Shown: positions 1 through 9,240 of the stretch, one piece after another
How positions within the stretch are numbered: the stretch's first letter is position 1
Layout of the letters: each line of letters begins with the position of its first letter
From: Planctomycetota bacterium
GTDB taxonomy: Bacteria; Planctomycetota; Planctomycetia; Pirellulales; Lacipirellulaceae
Assembly (NCBI GenBank): GCA_013286045.1
Contig: JABDGM010000001.1
Location: 69,692-127,323 of the forward strand
Reading direction: 5' to 3'
DNA: 57,632 bases
The notes under the pieces: model-generated
What the model saw: the letters and a program-made list of their open reading frames with translations, nothing else
Told to the model about the DNA's origin: nothing
Databases searched by the model: none
Position numbers and translations under genes: made by a program

Positions 1-430
1 AATCGCAGGTCGATGCGACATCGACTTACCGCCCCAAGTCCGCGAGAATGACTGCTCCCCGACGAGGGGAACGAGCGACACTCTCCTATCGTCGCAGATA
101 ACCCAAAACACGTGATCGTTAAAGTCACAGGGTTTTGAGTTGACCCATAGTTAACCCGATGCTGGGGAACTCCACAAGGCACTGAGTTGGCATGAAAGCC
201 AGAAAATTTGCTGATTGAGAATTTGACACAATTTTGGAAATTTAGGGGTTTGCGCTTTACTACTTTGTAACTGTGTTGATTCTGCCGCCAAGTAGTCGGC
301 GATTTGAATCGCAAACCGTGGTATGGCTGTAATTTATGGCCGCGAGCGGCCATTCGTGGCGATCTCATGCAAAACAAAACGCACGTTTTTTTGCCGATGC
401 TGTCACTGCTATCATTTTCTTTTTAGAGAA
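1..430. other. Left-edge region without recognisable gene
   Basis: No open frame here has a plausible start, ribosome site or family resemblance. A 76-residue frame beginning at 336 runs through the terminator at 431-456 and into the 3' end of the lipoprotein gene on the other strand, so it is not credible. The sequence is more A/T-rich from about 180 to 430 than the coding regions, as expected of intergenic DNA. Confidence 0.5.
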
Positions 431-456
431 TAAAAAACCCGGCCAAATTGGCCGGG
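431..456 (-). terminator. Rho-independent terminator of the 490-1257 lipoprotein gene
   Basis: Positions 438-456 form a perfect inverted repeat, CCCGGCC-AAATT-GGCCGGG. Read on the minus strand it is followed by a run of six T at 432-437. It lies about 35 bases after the stop codon of the minus-strand lipoprotein gene, which fixes the direction of transcription. Confidence 0.9.
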
Positions 457-489
457 TGAAGGGCAAATTAGTGGTGTGGTGCGGCCGTA

Positions 490-1257
490 TCAGCGGCGTT
501 CGGAGCCCTGGGGCTCTGAGGCAGTGTATGGGGCCTGGTAAGGGGGATAACCTTGCGTTCCCGTAGCCGGTGCCACGGAAGGCATTCCTAGACCATTCGA
601 CGCCGTACCGTTCGCAGTCGGAGCGGCTACCGGCGGCATACCCGATTGCGGTTGGGCTGCGGCTTGTTGGCCGGCGGCGTCTTGCGCATTAGGCGCGGCG
701 CCATTCCCATTCGGCTGGCTACTCGCCATGCCGCCCATAGTTTGGCGCGGGATTGCCATGTTCTGACCCGATTCGAAGTCGCTCAGAGTCCATGGTTTAT
801 CTGGTGCGGTGCCGAAGGCAATGCCGGAGACTCGCCAGTCGTTGTCGATCTTGCGGAGGAGGCAGCACATTTCGTCGGTCTGCGGCGTTCCTTCGGAGTT
901 GTCGGTGATCACGCACTGCACAATGGCCTGGTCGGCCGAGGGTGCACGGACTTCGCCGATTTTGAAGGTGGCGGTTTCCATGCCGGGGGGCGAGAACTGC
1001 TTGCCGCTAGCGACGATGTTCTGCATCGCCTTTGGCGTGAGGCGGGCGCTAGCGCGCTGAACGTCGCCCTTGATCATGGCGTCGAGGAAATCGGCGGCGG
1101 CGTGAGCCATGGGATTGCTCGACGGGTCGGTTTCCTTGATTTGGGGCGTACCGTTGTCGGCCGAGGCACTGGCGTCGGGCGCGGAGTGTTTGCTGCAGCC
1201 GGCCAGGAGGCCGAGTCCTAAAACGGTGACGACACCGAACCGGTTGGTGAACTTCAT
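490..1257 (-). CDS. Predicted lipoprotein of unknown function
   Basis: The product is about 255 residues. The ATG at 1257 is preferred over the upstream in-frame start at 1317 because GGAG lies 7 bases before it and the product then begins with a proper lipoprotein signal: a short basic start, a hydrophobic stretch, and the lipobox LLAGC, so the mature protein would start at Cys21. A folded segment follows (roughly residues 45-165) resembling small proteins annotated only as hypothetical, with an unusual CC pair in the middle. The last 80 residues are low-complexity, rich in Gln, Ala, Pro, Gly and Asn. It probably sits in a membrane facing the periplasm. It is monocistronic, with its own terminator. 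Function unknown. Confidence 0.8.
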   Translation of the reverse strand: MKFTNRFGVVTVLGLGLLAGCSKHSAPDASASADNGTPQIKETDPSSNPMAHAAADFLDAMIKGDVQRASARLTPKAMQNIVASGKQFSPPGMETATFKIGEVRAPSADQAIVQCVITDNSEGTPQTDEMCCLLRKIDNDWRVSGIAFGTAPDKPWTLSDFESGQNMAIPRQTMGGMASSQPNGNGAAPNAQDAAGQQAAAQPQSGMPPVAAPTANGTASNGLGMPSVAPATGTQGYPPYQAPYTASEPQGSERR

Positions 1258-2295
1258 TGCGATCTCCGCATTCAGAGTGAGAAGCGTGTTGCCAGATCCC
1301 GTTGCCGGGCGGGCCACGGACGGAGGTCCAGGGGCAGCATGGCGATTGGGGCGGGGAGTCTGTCAAAACCGGCGTTCGTGGTCAACCGCGATGCGTTCGG
1401 CCAAAGCTGGCGACGGGTGCTAGCGTGCGCGGGCCAGGACGAATATTGGAACGTGCGTTCGACGGGGCGAAACGCGCTAAGTCGTTGGCTGGCTTTGCGT
1501 TGGTTTTTGGAACGTTGCATCGCTGCGCGCAACACGATTTTTTAATACAATATTCGCGTTTTGCCGCGGGTGCTGGTTTGCATAAAGCATTGCTGGGGCG
1601 CGGGATACGTCGATCCTGACCCGCGAGTTGCTGCGAATATTGTGCAACTAGGGCCCGTTTTACACGTGAACTGGTTCAATATTCGACCATGCGTTCACGG
1701 GGCGTGTTAGGACGACTTCCGATGCGGTCAGCGTGGAACGTCGGCGTCGAAGCCGCGGAGGAACCCCGTGGGATCCAGAATTCCGTTCGGGCGATCGGCG
1801 CGGAGCGCGGGCGCTCCGGTGACCCGACGATTTTCGTGCGGATACCCGCGATGGCTGATCTGCTGAGTTTTTCAAAGAGCGGGCGCCTGCGCTGGGCAGC
1901 GTGGGAGAATCTTAGCATATTTGTGATCGTTTGTACAGATGTATTTTTGGCCATCTCGACTCTTCCGCCTTTGTGTGAATGCCTCTTGTGGCTGCGCTAC
2001 ACCGGCTCAAGAACCGGTGGTACCCCGACTTTGCGAACAGTTATTGGTGAGATGTGGGTTTGCGGCGTGGATCGGAATAAGAAATCCGGATTGCGGCGAA
2101 GAAAAGGCTTGCGGCGACGGCCTCCGCCGTGAGGTAATGCAGGTGGCCAGAGGTGAGGAACTGGAGAAGTGCCAATGATCCCGTGAAGCGATGTGGGAAT
2201 TTGTTTGGTGCTTGGGCCGCGGTGTGGTAGGCTGCGGGCGTTTGAAAAGTATCGGGCAATCGATTCCATCTACCGTCTGTTATCGGAGGTGACTC
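1258..2295. other. Long intergenic region with one REP-like palindrome
   Basis: About 1 kb separates two divergently transcribed genes. Several open frames of 60-150 codons exist on both strands but none has a ribosome site or a recognisable protein. The only structured element I can see is the palindrome at 1983-2028. The segment 2260-2290 carries the promoter-proximal region and a strong ribosome site (GGAGGTGA) for the gene starting at 2296. Confidence 0.5.
1983..2028. repeat. REP-like palindromic repeat, copy 1
   Basis: It begins with CTCTTGTGGCTGCGC, shared exactly with the copy at 9241. A stem-loop follows, built from CACCGG ... CCGGTG around TCAAGA. The stem bases differ from copy 2 but stay complementary, so the hairpin is conserved while the sequence is not. 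Intergenic. Confidence 0.75.
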
Positions 2296-3246
2296 ATGAA
2301 TCGATTGTGCTTGGCTTGGGCGATTGGGGTGTGGCTGGTTTGCGGTAGCGCTGCGCTTGCCGATACGTTTGGGAGCGGGGCGAATTCTTTTTCGATTGAT
2401 TTTGTTTCGATCGGCAATCCGGGAAATCCGCCGGATGCGAATCCGAATCCGGCTGGCGCGGTCGCTTATCCGTACCGGATCGGGAAGTACGAGATTTCGG
2501 AGCAGATGATCGACAAGGCCAATGCGATAGGTGGCCTCGGGATTACGAAAGACACGCGCGGGCCGGATTACCCGGCGACGAGCGTCACGTGGTACGAGGC
2601 GGCGAAGTTCGTGAACTGGCTCGACACGAGCACGGGGAGCGTGCCGGCGTACAAGTTCGATGCGAACGGGAACTTTCAACTCTGGACGCCGATTGATCCG
2701 GGGCACAACGCGAACAACTTGTACCGCAACAGCCTCGCGCACTACTTTCTGCCGAGCGAGAACGAATGGCACAAGGCCGCGTACTATGATCCCGTCGCGG
2801 GAATGTATCACACGTATCCCACGGGCAGCGACAGCGCGCCCGATGGAATTGATTTTCCAGGTGATCCGAATTTCGATGCTGTGTTCTACGACGGGGCAAC
2901 AAACGGAGAACCTAACGTAAGCGCTGACGCCGGCCTTTTGAGTCCTTATGGCACGATGGGACAGGGTGGTAATGTCCGAGAGTGGTTGGAGACGCAAGAC
3001 GATTTGAGAAACAATACAACCACTGAACAGCATGTGATAGCGGGCGGTGGCTGGGGAGACAGCGCTAACGTTTTGGCGAACTGGAACAGCACTAGCGCGG
3101 CATTGAACGATCAGACGAATGTCCTGGGCTTCCGGGTGGGCAGCGTCGTCCCGGAGCCGTGCTGGTCCCGGTTGTTCGCCGCCCTGCCGCTGATCGTGTT
3201 CGGTCGCAGGCCTCGCCGCATTTGCGATTCTAAACAGCGTTTATAA
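2296..3246 (+). CDS. Secreted FGE/SUMF1-fold protein with PEP-CTERM tail
   Basis: The protein has 316 residues. Residues 1-22 are a signal peptide. Residues about 35-283 match the formylglycine-generating-enzyme-like (SUMF1) fold: YPYRIGKYEIS, TSVTWYEAAKFVNWL, LPSENEWHKAAYY, GNVREWLE and a final LGFRV are all landmarks of the family. Residues 284-316 form a PEP-CTERM sorting tail (VVPEP, hydrophobic helix, Arg cluster GRRPRR), expected to be processed by an exosortase that is not in this window. The C-terminal active-site Cys of true formylglycine enzymes is absent, so this is probably a non-catalytic binding or structural member. GGAGGTGA lies just upstream of the ATG and supports the start. 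Confidence 0.85.
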   Translation: MNRLCLAWAIGVWLVCGSAALADTFGSGANSFSIDFVSIGNPGNPPDANPNPAGAVAYPYRIGKYEISEQMIDKANAIGGLGITKDTRGPDYPATSVTWYEAAKFVNWLDTSTGSVPAYKFDANGNFQLWTPIDPGHNANNLYRNSLAHYFLPSENEWHKAAYYDPVAGMYHTYPTGSDSAPDGIDFPGDPNFDAVFYDGATNGEPNVSADAGLLSPYGTMGQGGNVREWLETQDDLRNNTTTEQHVIAGGGWGDSANVLANWNSTSAALNDQTNVLGFRVGSVVPEPCWSRLFAALPLIVFGRRPRRICDSKQRL

Positions 3247-3273
3247 CCAAGACTTCTCTTTACCCAACAAAGG

Positions 3274-4042
3274 AAAAGGGGTCAGAACTGTTTTCTTGAC
3301 TCAGCTGGTGTCATCGTCCTATTTCTGACCGTCGTGCCACGTCGTTTGCGTCCGATTGCTGATGGTCTCGTTTACCATGTGATTAACCGAGGCAATAACC
3401 GGCAAACGGTGTTTCGCAAGGAGACCGATTTCAGCGCATTTTTGAAGGCGCTCTTCGATTTGAAAGAGCGCAAGCCGTTTCAGCTTTACGGCTATTGTTT
3501 GATGGACAATCACTTCCATCTGCTGGTACGGCCGGGCTTGGCGACCACCATTAGCCGGATCGTGCAAAGCTTGCTCGTTTCGCACACGCAGCGATATCAC
3601 AAGCATCATGGATCGGGTGGGCATGTGTGGCAGGGAAGGTTTAAGAGCCCGGTGATTCAGAGTGACGAGCACCTGCTCAACGTGCTGCGTTACATTGAGG
3701 CGAATCCGCTGCGAGCGAAGATTGTGTCGCGAGCCGAAGAGTACTCGTGGAGTAGCTATCGTGCGCGCGGGCTTGGGGAGGCGAATGAGCTCGTGGATCC
3801 ACTCGTAACTTACAACGAGCTGTCGCCTTACCCGGCCGTTCGACAACGGAAGTGGTCGGAGATGGTGCATCTGCCGATGGGGGGGCGCGTGGTGGCGGCG
3901 ATCCGGAGGTCGAATGAAACGGGCTTGCCATATGGGGATCGGCCGTGGGTCGAACGGCTGGCGGGAGAGTTGGACATTGATTTGGCGATTCGTCCGCGTG
4001 GACGGCCACGCGGCAGCGCGAATAAATAGTTCTGACCCCTTT
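3274..4042 (+). mobile_element. RAYT element with terminal inverted repeats
   Basis: The left end AAAGGGGTCAGAACT (3275-3289) recurs as an exact inverted copy at 4028-4042. The transposase gene fills the space between them, and its stop codon overlaps the right copy. A second, inner hairpin is made by GGTCAGAA (3280-3287) and TTCTGACC (3323-3330), just before the transposase start. The element sits in the gap between two PEP-CTERM genes and disrupts neither. Confidence 0.85.
3334..4029 (+). CDS. REP-associated tyrosine transposase (Y1_Tnp/RAYT)
   Basis: This single-strand DNA transposase has 231 residues and starts with GTG. It belongs to the HUH/Y1 class related to IS200/IS605 TnpA. Diagnostic features are RPIADGLVYHVINRGNNRQ at the N-terminus, the metal-binding MDNHFHLLV (HxH-type motif), and HVWQGRFKSPVI followed by YIEANPLRA, where the nucleophilic Tyr lies. 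The C-terminus RPRGRPRG is a basic tail typical of RAYTs. All motifs are intact, so the enzyme is probably active. It is bounded by matching inverted repeats. Family members act on short palindromes (REPs). Confidence 0.92.
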   Translation: MPRRLRPIADGLVYHVINRGNNRQTVFRKETDFSAFLKALFDLKERKPFQLYGYCLMDNHFHLLVRPGLATTISRIVQSLLVSHTQRYHKHHGSGGHVWQGRFKSPVIQSDEHLLNVLRYIEANPLRAKIVSRAEEYSWSSYRARGLGEANELVDPLVTYNELSPYPAVRQRKWSEMVHLPMGGRVVAAIRRSNETGLPYGDRPWVERLAGELDIDLAIRPRGRPRGSANK

Positions 4043-4157
4043 ATTCCGCAATTTGTCGTAGTGGCCAATTACTGGAAAACTGAACTGTTTGGTCGCTATT
4101 ATGTAGTCTCATTAATTGATTGATTCCTGCACACTGCAACAGGGGTTGGTGGAGCTA

Positions 4158-5768
4158 ATGAGTCGAGCTAAGTATGTGAGATTTCTATTCGCCGGCGTGC
4201 TCATTGTGTTGGCCATGCTTGACGAGGTACGGGCGGGCGGATTGCGGATCGTTGCGGTGTTGGGCCAGGCAGCGGCGGGAACCGGACCTGGCGCGAAATT
4301 CAATAGTTTCAGTCCTCCTGTTATTAACAATCGCGGGGAGACGGCTTTCGACGCGACGCTTTTCGGCACGGGTGTAACGGGCTCGAATATGTCTGGCGTT
4401 TGGAGCGAAGGGGGCGGGAACGGATTGCAGTTGATCGCTCGCCAAGGTAGCGCGGTGCCGAGCTTTGTTGCCGGCGATAACTTTGGTCTGCCGGGCACTT
4501 GGGAAGGTCCAGTGATCAATGACGCCGGCGCTACGGCGTTCACAGCCACTGTTTTCGGCCCGGGCATCGATTCGACGAATAGCGTCGGCATTTGGAGTAA
4601 CGCGTCGGGAAGCGTAGCGGCCGAAGTTCGCACAGGTGATCCTGCGCCCGGCACGACGGCGAAATTCACGAGCTTTGGCAATTCCTTCAGTTCGGGCGCG
4701 GTTGGGCTGATCTTCAACAACAGTGGCAAAATTGCGTTTCAAGCACAGACTACTACTTCGGGTACGGGCTTCACTGGCATTTGGAGCGGAGGCGGCGGCA
4801 ACCCGCTTTCGCTCGTTGCCGCAAGCCAAGGACCGGCGCCCGGCACCACGTTTAAATTTGGTAACCTCGATGGTCAGAATGGGCCGATCATGAACAATTT
4901 GGGACAAGTAGCGTTTACGGCCACGGCCCAAAATGGAGACGGCGTTTGGAGTGAGCGTGGCGGCAACGGACTGCAGCTCGTTGCTCACGCGGGTGACCAT
5001 GCCCCGGGAACTCCCGCGGGAGTGACTTTTAACGGCTTTTACTATCATCCGGGGCAGAACGACGCTGGGAACGTCGGCTTCTACGGATCGGTAACAGGGC
5101 CAGGCGTCACCAGTTCGAATGACGAGGGCATATGGAGTGATAGCGGTGGCACGCTTCACCTGGTCGTTCGTGAAGGAGATCCCATAGTGGGGTCGCGGAT
5201 TGGTTTCGCCGGGGCCTTTTCTGAACGTGTCATGAACGCCAGGGGAGAAATGGCGTTCACCAGCTCGGGTGGCATTTGGTCCGAAGGGGGCGGGCACGGA
5301 TTGCGGGCGGTGGCGCTAGGGGGTCAACCGATCCCCGGTGCAGCAGGTATTAAATTTCAACCGTTGGACGTTGCCAATGCGCCGGTTATCAACAGCCTTG
5401 GCGAGTGTGCGTTCATGGCAACCATCATTGGCAGCGGTATCAACGACGGCACCGGGGTATTTGCGGAGGACATCTCAGGACAGCTGCACACGATAGTTCG
5501 TACGGGCGATGTGATTGATATCAGCACTACTCCCGGTGTGCCGCTTCTTAAAACGATCTCTTCAGTGCAATTCGTTGGGCAATCTGGCAATGACGACGGA
5601 CGCCGCAGCGGGTTCAATGACTTTGGGCAAGTTGTATTCGAAGCGATTTTCACCGATCGGTCCTCGGGAGTGTTTGTCTCCGATCTGGTCGTCGTTCCCG
5701 AGCCATCTACGGCGGTGCTCGCCATCGTGGCAATGGCCATGCTCAGCGGACGCCAACGACTCGCGTAG
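4158..5768 (+). CDS. NxxGxxAF-repeat protein with PEP-CTERM tail
   Basis: The protein has 536 residues from the ATG at 4158, chosen over the in-frame upstream start at 4116 because GGTGGAG precedes it and a clean signal peptide follows (about 27 residues). The body is a tandem array of units roughly 55-70 residues long. Each carries the NxxGxxAF signature (NNRGETAF, NDAGATAF, NNSGKIAF, NNLGQVAF, NDAGNVGF, NARGEMAF, NSLGECAF, NDFGQVVF), usually followed by GIWSEGGG and an AREGDPAPGT-like segment. This is the choice-of-anchor NxxGxxAF repeat family. The anchor here is a PEP-CTERM tail (VVPEPSTAVLAIVAMAMLSGRQ). It is presumably an exported surface protein; no enzymatic role is evident. Confidence 0.88.
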   Translation: MSRAKYVRFLFAGVLIVLAMLDEVRAGGLRIVAVLGQAAAGTGPGAKFNSFSPPVINNRGETAFDATLFGTGVTGSNMSGVWSEGGGNGLQLIARQGSAVPSFVAGDNFGLPGTWEGPVINDAGATAFTATVFGPGIDSTNSVGIWSNASGSVAAEVRTGDPAPGTTAKFTSFGNSFSSGAVGLIFNNSGKIAFQAQTTTSGTGFTGIWSGGGGNPLSLVAASQGPAPGTTFKFGNLDGQNGPIMNNLGQVAFTATAQNGDGVWSERGGNGLQLVAHAGDHAPGTPAGVTFNGFYYHPGQNDAGNVGFYGSVTGPGVTSSNDEGIWSDSGGTLHLVVREGDPIVGSRIGFAGAFSERVMNARGEMAFTSSGGIWSEGGGHGLRAVALGGQPIPGAAGIKFQPLDVANAPVINSLGECAFMATIIGSGINDGTGVFAEDISGQLHTIVRTGDVIDISTTPGVPLLKTISSVQFVGQSGNDDGRRSGFNDFGQVVFEAIFTDRSSGVFVSDLVVVPEPSTAVLAIVAMAMLSGRQRLA

Positions 5769-5809
5769 ACGATCGGCCGACGGTGGAGCGGTACGGTCTT
5801 ATTGAAAAG

Positions 5810-6703
5810 ATGTCTCAGAATCGATCCGAAATGGCTGAGCGATTGCGAACGCACGTTGATCGGTTGGCGGGGTTGATTGGGCCGCGGCCGTTGGCGATGC
5901 CGCGGGCGTTTCACGCGGCTGCGACTTATGTTGAGCGGCAGTTGGGGGACGCGGGCTATGAGGTTGCGCGGCAAACGTACGATGTCGGCGGCGAAGAGGT
6001 TTCTAATCTGATCGCCGAATTGCCGGGCGGGGAGCGGCGCGATGAGATTGTTGTTGTCGGGGCGCATTACGATACGGTTCCGGGCTCGCCGGGCGCGGAT
6101 GACAATGCGTCGGCGGTGGCTGTGCTCATTGAAGTGGCCCGGTTGATGCGGCCGCTCGCACCGCGACGCACGGTGCGGTTTGTCAGTTTCGCGTGTGAGG
6201 AGCGGCCTTATTGCTATAGGAGTGATATGGGGAGCCAGGTGTACGCGCGGGCGTGTCGAGTGAAGGGTGAGAAGATCGTCGGGATGTTGTGTCTCGAAAT
6301 GGTGGGGTACTACTCGAGCGAGCCGCGAAGCCAAAAGGTGCCGGCGACGATTCCGCGGGTATTTCATCCGCTATTCCCGCGGCGCGGCGATTTTTTGGCG
6401 GCGGTTGCGAATCTGCACTCGTGGTGGTTACTGCGGAAGTTTCGTCGTGGGTTCAAGCGGGCGGTGAAGTTTCCGCTGTTCTCGATTGCGCTGCCGGAGC
6501 GGGTGCAGGAGATTCGGCGGTCGGATAATAGTTCGTTCTGGGATCAGGGCTATCCGGCGCTGATGTTGACCGACACGAGTTTTTTGCGGAATGCGAACTA
6601 CCATCAGGCGAGCGATACGCCGGAGACGCTCGATTATGGGCGGATGGCGCTTGTGACGGTGGGAGTCGCTGGGGGAGCGCTGCGGGTGGCGGGGGTGGGG
6701 TGA
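5810..6703 (+). CDS. M28-family zinc metallopeptidase
   Basis: Predicted aminopeptidase of about 297 residues with a complete set of di-zinc ligands: H in GAHYDTV, D in GADDNAS, E in CEE (catalytic plus ligand), E in CLEMVGYY and H in NYHQASDT. It therefore probably hydrolyses N-terminal residues of peptides. No signal peptide is visible, so it may be cytoplasmic, which is unusual for M28 proteins. An in-frame GTG at 5783 would add nine residues; I prefer the ATG at 5810, preceded by GAAAAG, but neither start has a strong ribosome site. It lies 41 bases after the NxxGxxAF gene and may be co-transcribed with it. Confidence 0.88.
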   Translation: MSQNRSEMAERLRTHVDRLAGLIGPRPLAMPRAFHAAATYVERQLGDAGYEVARQTYDVGGEEVSNLIAELPGGERRDEIVVVGAHYDTVPGSPGADDNASAVAVLIEVARLMRPLAPRRTVRFVSFACEERPYCYRSDMGSQVYARACRVKGEKIVGMLCLEMVGYYSSEPRSQKVPATIPRVFHPLFPRRGDFLAAVANLHSWWLLRKFRRGFKRAVKFPLFSIALPERVQEIRRSDNSSFWDQGYPALMLTDTSFLRNANYHQASDTPETLDYGRMALVTVGVAGGALRVAGVG

Positions 6704-6710
6704 ACGACGC

Positions 6711-8129
6711 TTACTCTAGAGTCGCATGCAGGCGGCGTTTGCGGACGGCGCCGACGAATTCCTGGTAATCGCGTTCGTTTTGATCGGCGTACGACTCGGC
6801 GAAGTTGGCGACGGATTGGTCGAAGCGATCGGTGTTGCCGAGATACTCGCTGATGAGTTTTGGGTTGCCGCTGCGGGCGTGGGCGCGGGCCAGGACCCAA
6901 CCGCAGTATTGAGCGTAGACGTTCATCGTGGGCGGGTCGTAGACCTCGACCATGGGTTTTACTTTGACGTCGTGGAGTTGGCGGATATAGAAGTGGCGGC
7001 CGCCGCGGCCTTGGGTCCAGCCGAGGAATAAGTCGCTGGTGGCTTGCATGAGGCGCTGCGCGTTGACGACGCGTTCGCCGTGATTTGCGTAGGTCGACTT
7101 GCCTAAGTAGGGCTCGAGGACCGAGGTCGTGGCTTCTTTCACTTGCAGGAAGAGAGGATCGTTAGGGCCGGCCATGAGGAGCAGAACACCGCAGCGCGTG
7201 CCGACGCTGCCGACGCCGACGACTTTTACGGCGTGGTCGGTCAATGTATAGCGATCGAGGAGGACGCGGCGTTCGTCGGAGAGGGTTTTTCGATAGCGCG
7301 CGAAGGCTTGGCGGAGGTCTTCGATGAATTCGCGGGCTTCGGCGCGGCGAGGGTGGTAGATGAGGGGCGGGTTGTCGCGGATCGTTGGTTGTTTTTGTTC
7401 GACGTCGACCAGCTTGGGGAAATCGTGCTCGGGGCCGCCGTGGGTGGCTTTGCGGATTTCGGCTTCGGCGGCGGCGCGGAACGATTTTTCGGGCAGATGG
7501 GCGAGAAGGTCGTCGACGTTGACGCGCTCGTACCAGATTTGGAGTGCACCCATTTGCGCAAAGCGGGCCATTTGTTCCCGATAGCCGCGGGCGGCGGCGA
7601 GGGCGGCCTCGCGCGGTTGGCTGCGTTTGAAGTTATTGTGGCGGCCGGCGATGACGAAGCTGGCGGTGAGGCGCTTAAGATCCCACTCCCAGGGGCCGGG
7701 AAGAGATTCGTCGAAATCGTTGATGTCGAAGATGAGGTTGCGTTCGGGCGTGGCGAAGATGCCGAAGTTCATGAGATGGCAATCGCCGCAAACTTGCACG
7801 CGAAGGCCGGTGGATGGCGTGCTAGAGAGATCGGCGGCCATGATCGCGGCAGCGCCGCGGTAGAACGCGAAGGCGGATTGCAACATGCGGCCGTAGCGGA
7901 TCGGCACCAGATGCTGAACGCGATGGGTGCTCGATTTAATGAGCAGCTCGATGGGGTCGCGGCGATCGCGGGGCGGCGTCCACTCGGAGTGGCTGGAGCG
8001 CGGGGTTCGCTTGCGGAGCGCTTTGCCATCGGTTTGACGAGTGGCGGGTGCGCGGCTCGGATTCGTGGCGGGCTTTGTCGATTTTTGGGAGCTCGTTTGT
8101 TGCCGGCGTTTGGTCATTGTTTTGAGCAT
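6711..8129 (-). CDS. DUF2252 family protein
   Basis: The protein has 472 residues from the ATG at 8129, which has AAGGTGA a few bases upstream and is preferred over the GTG at 8138. The first 50 residues are basic and low-complexity. DUF2252 hallmarks follow: RYGRML, FAFYRGAAAIMAADL, VCGDCHLMNFG, FDINDFDESLPGPWEWDLKRL, and later VGVGSVGTRCGVLLL and GRGGRHFYIRQ. The fold resembles aminoglycoside-phosphotransferase or kinase-like proteins, but no substrate is established for the family. It stands alone and is convergent with the M28 gene (7 bases apart). Confidence 0.87.
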   Translation of the reverse strand: MLKTMTKRRQQTSSQKSTKPATNPSRAPATRQTDGKALRKRTPRSSHSEWTPPRDRRDPIELLIKSSTHRVQHLVPIRYGRMLQSAFAFYRGAAAIMAADLSSTPSTGLRVQVCGDCHLMNFGIFATPERNLIFDINDFDESLPGPWEWDLKRLTASFVIAGRHNNFKRSQPREAALAAARGYREQMARFAQMGALQIWYERVNVDDLLAHLPEKSFRAAAEAEIRKATHGGPEHDFPKLVDVEQKQPTIRDNPPLIYHPRRAEAREFIEDLRQAFARYRKTLSDERRVLLDRYTLTDHAVKVVGVGSVGTRCGVLLLMAGPNDPLFLQVKEATTSVLEPYLGKSTYANHGERVVNAQRLMQATSDLFLGWTQGRGGRHFYIRQLHDVKVKPMVEVYDPPTMNVYAQYCGWVLARAHARSGNPKLISEYLGNTDRFDQSVANFAESYADQNERDYQEFVGAVRKRRLHATLE

Positions 8130-8382
8130 CGGAATCACCTTTGGGGCCGAATGCCGTTTATGGGATCGACCAAACGTTTAGTATCTCTTCGGGGTTAGGC
8201 GGTGGCCATGGGTTCGAGTTGGCGAGGTGAGCTGGAGGTCGCCGGGCGGCGGAGCACGCGACGGTCGAGACTGGCCGCTAATTAGGGACAATAAACCAGA
8301 GTGCCGGGGGCGCTGGTAACGAGTACCGTGGTGCTTGTACCATTTTGTTTTACGGGTGGGATTCTTTAGTTAAGGGTTGAGT

Positions 8383-9222
8383 ATGACGCCTTGGAGTGCG
8401 CGCGAGTCGTTTGACGTATTGGTCGTTGGCAAGCGGCTGGCGGAGGTGTTGATTGGGGTGACGGTTTATTGCCTGCTGGCGGGCGCGATCATTCTTCACT
8501 TCCAACTGCCGGCCGTGAATTGGGGGAGTGCGACGTCGCTCATCAACACGGTCATTTTGAGCCTGCTGCTCGGTTTTCGTAACAGTGCGGCGTACGCGCG
8601 GTGGTGGGAAGCGCGGGGGCTGTGGGGAAGGCTCGTGAATGATAGCCGGAATTTCGCGGCGAAGTGCGCGGCGTTTGTGCCATCTGAGGTTTTGGTGGGT
8701 TCGCGCGTGAAGGAGACGCTGGCGGGATTTGCCGATGCCCTAAGGCGGCAATTGCGGGACGAATCGCCGCGGCTGAATGAGATTCCTGGCTTTGAAAAGG
8801 AAGTCGGCAATCCAGGGCACGTACCACTATTCTTGGCCGGCCGGTTATTTGATGAGGTGGCCGAGTGGAAGCGCACCGGCGTGATCGATCAAGCGACGCT
8901 GTGGGTGCTGGATTCGAACTTGAACGGCTTGCTCGATGTGTGCGGAGGCTGCGAAAAGATTCGCAACACGCCGTTGTCGCCATCGTACAAAGGGCTGCTG
9001 CGGATGGGGCTATTGTTAAACGTGCTTTTTGAGCCCTGGTTCACTGTGCCAGAGACGGGGCTTTGGGCGCTGCCGGGGTTTGTGCTCGTGTGCTTCTTTT
9101 TGTTTGGGGTAGAGCTGATTGATACGATCGTCGAGGAACCGTTTGGCAGCGATCGGGACGATTTGGATTTGGATCGGTATTGCGCGACGATTCGGGATAG
9201 TGTTGGGATGTTGATTAAGTGA
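8383..9222 (+). CDS. Bestrophin-like anion channel protein
   Basis: The protein has about 279 residues. The family landmark SLLLGFRNSAAYARWWEARGLWG is followed by NDSRNFA. Hydrophobic segments lie near residues 22-42, 50-65, 205-220 and 228-248. Bacterial bestrophins (YneE type) form pentameric anion or cation channels in the inner membrane. The C-terminal IVEEPFGSDRDDLDLDRYC matches the conserved cytosolic acidic loop. The ATG at 8383 is preferred over TTG at 8377. No partner gene adjoins it. Confidence 0.85.
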   Translation: MTPWSARESFDVLVVGKRLAEVLIGVTVYCLLAGAIILHFQLPAVNWGSATSLINTVILSLLLGFRNSAAYARWWEARGLWGRLVNDSRNFAAKCAAFVPSEVLVGSRVKETLAGFADALRRQLRDESPRLNEIPGFEKEVGNPGHVPLFLAGRLFDEVAEWKRTGVIDQATLWVLDSNLNGLLDVCGGCEKIRNTPLSPSYKGLLRMGLLLNVLFEPWFTVPETGLWALPGFVLVCFFLFGVELIDTIVEEPFGSDRDDLDLDRYCATIRDSVGMLIK

Positions 9223-9240
9223 TTGCAATAAGACAATTGA

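Noticed and set aside
1689..2132. 147-codon frame in the long intergenic region
   Set aside because: No ribosome site, no family match, and it runs through the palindrome at 1983-2028.
4185..5297. Minus-strand frame of 370 codons inside the NxxGxxAF gene
   Set aside because: Antisense shadow of a repetitive gene; Arg-rich with no family resemblance and no ribosome site.
7143..8198. Plus-strand frame of 351 codons across DUF2252
   Set aside because: Antisense to an unmistakable DUF2252 gene; composition is that of a shadow.
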